Origin: Desmodus rotundus
Taxonomy: Eukaryota > Chordata > Mammalia > Chiroptera > Phyllostomidae
Assembly: GCF_022682495.2 (NCBI RefSeq)
Contig: NC_071388.1
Span: 28,504,139-28,568,138 of the forward strand
Reading direction: 5' to 3'
DNA length: 64,000 nucleotides
Below the pieces are notes generated by a model. That model was given only the letters and a program-made list of their open reading frames with translations, was not told the DNA's origin and did no database searches. A program made the translations under genes and the position numbers. This document shows, piece by piece, positions 58,377 through 64,000 of the stretch; the stretch's first letter is position 1; each line of letters begins with the position of its first letter.

Positions 58377-58833
58377 ACTTAGATCTTTTGCACTCAAAAA
58401 TCTGTGACGGTATACTTCATGATGACAATATACGTTATTATGCATATGAGATGAATAAACACATTTTACTTCTCACTCTTTATTCTCTATTTTTATTCAG
58501 TTTCTCAGAACCACCTAAATATTAATGAGTACTAAGTACTTTTAAATTCCCTGTTTTATAAGGATTATAAATGCTTTTCAGAATTTAATTAAGCATCTAT
58601 GTGAAAACTCCATAACTTCTGTACTTTAAAGAGAATTTGGTAAGATATGGATGGAGCTTCAAACTATAAAGACATGCATTAGTAAAGGTTTTGCTATTGC
58701 AAAATATATGCTATTTCTATCTCTTCATCCTCTGATATCAATTTTCTAACTAGTTGCCATTCATTTACTAAACTGATTACCAGAAATTGTAGACTTTTTA
58801 TTACAGCCACACTCCATTTCCAAAACCAATATA

Positions 58834-58969
58834 CAAGGTTTGGCAAAAGTAGCTTTACAGTTGTGAGTATGCGAAACACAGGGTTTATTCTTATATTCTT
58901 ATTTATTAATTATTATATTATTTTCCATGCAAACAACTTTAAACCTAAACCTATTTTTGCCCCACCATG
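58834..58969 (+). mobile_element. Mariner-type MITE (136 bp)
   Basis: Left end CAAGGTTTGGCAAAAGTAGC TTTACAGTTGTGAG; the right end, read on the other strand, is CATGGTGGGGCAAAAATAGG TTTAGG. TA flanks both ends (58832-58833 and 58970-58971). The core AATTATTATATTATTTTCCATGC is shared with the copy at 46.6 kb. No coding capacity. Confidence 0.88.
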
Positions 58970-58971
58970 TA

Positions 58972-59585
58972 TGTGTTACTCAAGACAAGTTAGAGTAAGA
59001 ATGAAATAAACTCCAAATACCTATGGGTTAATATTTTAAATGTTTATTTTTCACAGAGGTGTCATCTGATTCATGCCAGGTGTCTCTGCTGGGTGTTTCT
59101 CCTCTAAGCATTGACTCATGTATTTAAACCGTTTCCAACTTTTAGCCAGAACCTCAGAAGAACATGCTTCCAAGTCACCATGGCAGAAAAGAGGGCACAA
59201 GGTCTGATGGAGTGTTTTAAATGGCTAAAGCCGTGAGTTCCTTACATGTCTTCTGTTGTCTGCATCACACTGGCGGCCATGTAACTGCCTTAGTAGCAAG
59301 AGTGACTAGGAAATCTAGAGGGGCACATAAGAACAGCCTCTGTCACAGTTTCTTAGTGAATGATCTTTTTGAACTCCAAAATCTGATGAAACTCAGAAAA
59401 GAACTATATTGTCGAGGTAACTGGAACAATTTTGGACCAGAAAATTCATGAGGCTCTTTTCACAGCACTTTATTGTGTATGTCCAAGTACATGATAACAA
59501 TTATATTCTTCTAGGCCATTTAGAAGCTAGTAACAAGATTAACCTTCATTAAAATGGGTTATAAAATCATGATTTTATGCACAGA
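58972..59585. other. No gene recognised
   Basis: The part around 59150-59330 (CCATGGCAGAAAAGAGGGCACAAGG) has the look of an old repeat, but I cannot name it. The 59221-59451 open frame is unsupported. Confidence 0.35.
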
Positions 59586-59589
59586 AGAG

Positions 59590-59775
59590 GGGGATCAAGG
59601 TAGTGCAGTGGAATGGGTAGTGGAAAATTGGGGAGCTGAGCTACAGGTCCAGACCTAAATGTGATCTAACCTGACACAACATGTGACCTCTCCATGTCTC
59701 CTTGTCTTCACATGTGAAACGAGGAGGGCAGCTCAAGTGTTCTCCAGATGCTTTTCCATCCTTAGAATTCTATGG
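59590..59775 (+). repeat. MIR SINE
   Basis: GTAGTGCAGTGGAATGGGTAGTGG head-like, GAGCTACAGGTCCAGACC, ACATGTGACCTCTCCATGTCTCCTTGTCTTCACATGTGAAACGAGGAGGGCAGC in MIR order. Confidence 0.65.
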
Positions 59776-59799
59776 CTTTTGCTTTCCCAAAGGCAGGAC

Positions 59800-59998
59800 A
59801 GCAAAGGTCAAAGGCATAAACTCTGGTGTCAGAATTCCTTGATTTTAATTATGGCTTAGCATTTATTAGCATTGTGAATCAAACCTTTCATGTACTTCAG
59901 TTTTATCATTCACAAAATGTTGCCTCATATGATTCTTGAGAATATTAAATGACTTAGTACCTGAAAATTCATATACCTGGAATATAATATCTAATAAC
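59800..59998 (+). repeat. MIR SINE
   Basis: CATAAACTCTGGTGTCAGAATTCCTTGATTTTAATTATGGC, TTAGCATTGTGAATCAAACC, ACTTCAGTTTTATCATTCACAAAATG, CTTGAGAATATTAAATGACTTAGTACCTG in MIR order, second MIR in tandem orientation. Confidence 0.7.
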
Positions 59999-60357
59999 TT
60001 TTTGATAATATCTTTATCTGAAAAAAACACTGAAAGAAAGCTTGGTGGCTTGTCAGAAGTAACAGTTACTGGGGAGCAAAACTGGAATATAGTCCTTGAT
60101 TTTAGTTCTTTCTACTAGGAAACATTATTATTAAAAAATTCTAAATATTTGTATAAAATCATTGTTTCAAAAATGAGTTTTTGCTATACATTTGATTTAA
60201 AGTGAAAATGTAATCATCCCCATCTATAGGGAAATATTTCCAAGTTTTCCTGCAAAATATCTACTCACCTATTACTGTGGGGAAAATATTGAGAGCTTTT
60301 GAAAGAAAATATTATTGAATGTTTAGCAATAGCAACATATTATTTAAGACCTAAATT

Positions 60358-60962
60358 AATTTATTGTAGTATTATTCATAATAAATAGCCAAGATGAGGA
60401 AGCAGCCCAAGTGCCCATTAGTAGGTCAGTGGATAAAAATCTTAGGGGATATTTACACAATGGAATACTACTCAGCCACAAAAATGAGGCAGTCTTACCT
60501 TTTTAGACATCATGGATAGATTTGGAGGGTATCATGCTAAGTGAAATAAGTCAGTCAGAGAAAGACAAGTACCATATGATTTCACTTTCATGTAAAATCT
60601 AATGAACAAAATACACAAACAAACAAAATAGAAACAGACTCATAGATAAAGAACAGATGCCAGCTGTCAAATGGGAGGAAGTTGAGGCCTGGGTGAAAAA
60701 AAAGTGATGGGATTAAGCAAAAACAAACTAACAACAAACAAACCCTTGCAGACACTGACGATGTTCCGGTGTGTACCTGAGGAAAAGGCAGACAAGGGGA
60801 GGTACTGTAGGACGGGGCAAGTGAGGGTTAAAACGGTGATGCAAGCACATTTGGCTGGGCAGGTGAACAAACAATGCAATTTACAGATCACGTATTATAG
60901 AGTTGTACACCTGAAATCTATGTAATTTTAGTAACCAATGTCACTCAGAATAAAGAAAAATA
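60358..60962 (+). mobile_element. L1 3' end (~600 bp), older subfamily
   Basis: ATTATTCATAATAAATAGCCAAGATGAGGAAGCAGCCCAAGTGCCCATTAGTAGGTCAGTGGATAAA..ACAATGGAATACTACTCAGCCAC..ATTTCACTTTCATG..GTACACCTGAAATCTATGTAATTTTAGTAACCAATGTCACTCAGAATAAAG. This is the end of L1 ORF2 and its 3' UTR; stops break the frame. 5'-truncated. Confidence 0.9.
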
Positions 60963-61224
60963 AGCTTTAGAATCTGAAGTACCCAATTCTGTACAGGTGG
61001 CTGGTAAAACAATTGTAGAAACTGGATAGCAAGATATTTTTCTGATTGTGAGCATAGCCCCATTATTTTGAATTATTATTTTTAAAGCCATTGTTTTAGC
61101 TGCATTTAGTTCATTTGCTTAAGTAATAAAATAATTGTTACCAAAAAAACTTGTCATATTTTAAAATAAGTATAGCGTATTTTTTTTTACAGAACTTTAA
61201 GAGGAAGACATTTAGTGATAGCTC

Positions 61225-61395
61225 CTTATGACATGTTTCTCACTTGCTTTCAAGTTTAATTTTCACAGTCAAGCTCAAAGAAGGGTATTATTAACCTCTG
61301 GTTCAAACAAGAGAATGAACTTACACAGCTTGTGTATGGTGGGTCCAGGATTTATTTAAGTCCAAATGCAAAATTCTTCTGAACATCAGCCTCTC
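61225..61395 (+). repeat. MIR SINE fragment
   Basis: CTTTCAAGTTTAATTTTCACAGTCAAGCTCAAAGAAGGGTATTATTAACCTCTGG..AGAGAATGAACTTACACAGCTTGTGTATGGTGGGTCCAGGATTTATTTAAGTCC follows the MIR core. Confidence 0.65.
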
Positions 61396-61797
61396 TCGCA
61401 CTGCCAACAATCACTAGGGCTTGATGGAGTAAAGGAGGCATTCTCTGATTAACCCAAAAGAGTACGTGGTCTGGGGTTAGAAGATCTGATTTTGAAGCAT
61501 AGATTTGCTCTCATTACCCTCAAAGCTGCTGAAATTTCCCAAAAAAGAGACTGATTGTTCTTCAGAAAAAAGTATATGAGTAGCTGTATTTAGAAATTGC
61601 CATGCCAGTAATGCTATTGTACTATTAAATGTATTATTTAAAATAGAAATATAATTTATATATGAATTTTCCCCATACAGCATTAGACATAATTTATTTA
61701 CCTTAAGATATCAACTTTACCTCTCAGTCCCCGTAGCTTCTTTATTGTCATAGTCTACTTAATTTCTCTGTGGCATTTGACCTTCACTTCTTTTTAA

Positions 61798-61888
61798 ATT
61801 TTTAATTGTTATTCTATTACAGTCATCCCAATTTTCCCCCCTCTACCCAGCCCATCCCCGACTCCCACAGTCAATTCCCACACTATTA
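61798..61888 (-). mobile_element. L1 3' end, extreme 5' truncation
   Basis: ATTTTTAATTGTTATTCTATTACAGTCATCCC..TTTTCCCCCCTCTACCCAGCCC is the complement of the bat L1 tail. Flanks ACCTTCACTTCTTTTTAAA (61780-61798) and ACCTTTACCTCTTTTTAAA (61889-61907) differ at two positions, so this is a short insertion. Confidence 0.85.
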
Positions 61889-61984
61889 ACCTTTACCTCT
61901 TTTTAAAATTTATCCAAATTTTTTCAAGATATATATGTATAGCATATGTAAGTATGAAGTATACAATATGATTAGATATACCAT

Positions 61985-62063
61985 AACATTTGTATCCACT
62001 CATCTTCTGATGGACACTTAGATTGCTTCCACATCTTGGCTATTATAAATAACATTACAATAA
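61985..62063 (-). mobile_element. L1 ORF2 C-terminal scrap
   Basis: ATCCACTCATCTTCTGATGGACACTTAGATTGCTTCCACATCTTGGCTATTATAAATAAC matches the block at 42.46-42.52 kb in the L1 there. Very short. Confidence 0.7.
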
Positions 62064-62185
62064 TAAGTTTAGGTTTGAAATAAGATGTTGCTATTGCTAA
62101 GCATTCAATAGGGCACCTCCATTCCCTCAAGTTATTATGATTTGTGTGGCGATTTAAGATCTACTTTCTTGACAACTTTCAAGTA

Positions 62186-62381
62186 CCATATTTTTCAGAC
62201 TATAAGACACACTTTAGCCCCCCAAATTTGGGAGGAAAATGGGGGCATGTCTTATAGTCTGAATGTAGCTTACCTGGCTCACTGGGTGGGGGGTGGTGGA
62301 GCGGGGGTTTTTCCTACTTTCCTCCTCTATAACCTAAGTGCGTCTTATGGTCCAGTGCATCTTATAGTCTGAAAACCACAG
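62186..62381. mobile_element. Fold-back MITE (196 bp)
   Basis: TA-flanked (62184-62185 and 62382-62383). Left end CCATATTTTTCAGACTATAA; the right end complement is CTGTGGTTTTCAGACTATAA, so inverted repeats are ~30 bp with a few mismatches. A sub-terminal CATGTCTTATAGTCTGAATG (near 62245-62265) pairs with the left end to make an internal hairpin, and GTCTTATGGTCCAG lies near the right. No transposase. I recognise the 'actataagacgcac' type of motif from other vertebrate genomes but do not name the family. Confidence 0.85.
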
Positions 62382-62383
62382 TA

Positions 62384-64000
62384 TATAATACAGCATTGCT
62401 TGTCATAGTCACCATGCTATGCCTTAGGCCACCAAATCTTATTGATCTTGGAGCTGGGAGTTCATTTACTTCTCAAAACTCTTCTGTAGTGGCTTCTTCA
62501 TGTCCCTCCTTCTTTTGTACTCTTGCATAGCCCCCACTCCTACTATCCCCTCTTACTCTCTGCATCTTTTTCACACCCCTGCCTGCTGGGGCCTTGGTTG
62601 TTACCTCCAACATTTTCTCTCTTGTTCTCTCTTAGTATGATCACATTCGATTGAGTGTTTGTTCTCTTCTCTTCTGGTGGCTTTAATGAGAGCCTCAGGC
62701 CAATAACTAGCATGTGTACTTTTAGCTATAACCCTTTCACTTAAATGCCAGATCTATATTTTAACTGACTTTTCGCTGTCTTCCTCACTTGATTTTCCTT
62801 TTCCATTTCTCTTCTCACATAAATGGCATAATTGTCATTAACCAATCTTCCACTGTAGAAAAATAATAATCGCTCTTCATTTTTCTCTCTCCTTCTTTGT
62901 CTAACTGTAGGTAGTTTTCCAGTATTACTAATTCTAACCATTGTGTTGATTTGCAACCTTGCCCTACTTTCTGTTTTGACATCCCTGCCTAGGTTGGCGT
63001 TGCCATTGATTCTTGTCAGATCTGTCACAGCAGCCTTCTATCACAACAAATGGCTATTTACTTCCCAAGCCTTCAGGCCACAAGCAGCATCATTAATTTG
63101 GTTTGCATTCTTAAAATATAAATATTAGTTTACATGTAATCTATTCTCCCAGTACATCACAATATCTAAAAATTCCCTCTCACAAAAGTAGCGATGTAAT
63201 ACATAGAAGTAGAACTTTTTAGTCAGAAAGACAGTTTAGCAACTGATGTGACAATTAACTATTTGTGTGTAAGTTTAAACGAATTATTATTTCTTTAAAG
63301 AACATGATTCCATCTGTAAGTGGGATCATAATAAATATTGTGAGAGTAAGTATATGTGAAACACTACACAGTGTTGGGAACACATGAGGTATTTAATAAA
63401 TGGTAACTTTTTTTTTCTAACACACGGCTGTCCATCTCTGCCAGTAATCTAAATATCAATAAAACTGAGATTTTCAGCCTTTCTTTTAAGTATATAGTTC
63501 TTTCTTATCTACTTGTTCAAGCTATTTTCTCTTCCCAGAATATCTTCTTCTACACCGGTTACTAAATAAATTACTCCTCATCTCTAGAGATTATGTATCA
63601 CTTTCTTGTGGTGAGTCATTGTGTGATATTTAGGAAGCATTTGTTTTGCTCCTGTAGGTCTTTATTACTTGAATTTGAGCGGGTAAGGAGGCGCTCTGTC
63701 GCATCTCTCTGGCACCTAGAATATTCATATATTCAGTGAATATTTGCTAAATGAATGCAGTGTGATCTTTCCCAAAGTGCCTACATTATAGAATTTTGCC
63801 CAAATCCAGTTGTAACTTTCATTTTTCATCCTAGTCGTTTTCTGAAGTCTAGCATTATTAGTTCATTTTTTAATTCGTCAACAATTTTCCCCATTTTACT
63901 GCATTAAAAAGTTCCAGAAAAAAATTTGCCTTGAGATGGTTTTATTTGTTTGCTTTTGTTATTTTTAAATGGGAAAATATATGTTTAAGTGGCAGCAAAA
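62384..64000. other. No gene recognised; possible old repeat at 62.7-63.1 kb
   Basis: 62741-63060 faintly follows an old mammalian repeat rich in 'catctcaaacttaac..ccaaaactgaactc' type text. The 95-codon reverse frame there (62741-63028) has no domain. 63360-63410 and 63710-63765 (ATTCAGTGAATATTTGCTAAATGAATGCA) are L2/MIR 3' scraps. Confidence 0.4.

Noticed and set aside
62741..63028. 95-codon basic open frame, reverse strand
   Set aside because: No recognised domain, and the region looks like a degraded old repeat.
1..64000. CRISPR arrays, bacterial operons, phage or plasmid functions
   Set aside because: Repeat content is wholly mammalian; there are no regularly spaced repeats, ribosome-binding sites or dense coding.
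1..64000. Helibat-type Helitron
   Set aside because: No recognisable CTRR 3' hairpin terminus or Helibat-like sequence was seen by eye; a library search would be needed to be sure.

Overview
This window is mammalian nuclear DNA that looks intergenic or deeply intronic, and almost certainly comes from a bat. It is AT-rich, has no long open reading frame outside retrotransposons, no CpG island and no convincing multi-exon gene. The diagnostic signal is at least nine copies of a tRNA-derived SINE whose head reads CCCTGGCTGGTGTGGCTCAG and whose body carries the 'GGGCACATGCCTGGGTTG' and 'GAGAGGCAACCACACATTGATG' blocks. This is the VES family of microbats. L1 copies with a bat-type 3' end, small TA-flanked mariner-like MITEs, and ancient mammalian repeats (MIR, L2, MER5A) fit the same picture. 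No Helibat-type Helitron was seen, which does not exclude a vespertilionid.

Layout. 0-6 kb: L1 tail, VES copies, an ancient LTR-like repeat and an 815-bp solo LTR with a 6-bp target duplication. 6-13 kb: mostly old unique sequence, with one candidate short coding exon at 9.16 kb and a clustered palindrome at 11.3 kb. 13-15 kb: a mariner-type MITE and a second LTR. 15-25 kb: sparse, with MIR and L2 relics, one VES copy and a (TA)24 tract. 25.4-27.7 kb: a 'half-L1' (5' UTR, ORF1 and 3' UTR with no ORF2) inside a perfect 12-bp target duplication and carrying a nested MITE. 28-34 kb: sparse. 34.7-39.5 kb: a reverse-strand L1 with both termini, internally deleted, with a VES SINE inserted in ORF2. 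40-46 kb: a second reverse-strand L1 3' piece, a GATA microsatellite, MER5A, an L2 split by a VES SINE, and a tiny L1 tail with a 16-bp duplication. 48.6-49.5 kb: an RTE/BovB-like LINE relic. 51-54 kb: L1 3' and 5' pieces, two of them head-to-head. 54-64 kb: MIRs, an unnamed old repeat, a non-VES tRNA SINE, a mariner MITE, an L1 3' end and a fold-back MITE at 62.2 kb.

No host genes can be shown to work together here. The interpretable biology is the nested history of transposons, which can be ordered from target duplications and from which element interrupts which. All family names come from recognition by eye and need a RepeatMasker/Dfam run with a bat library.
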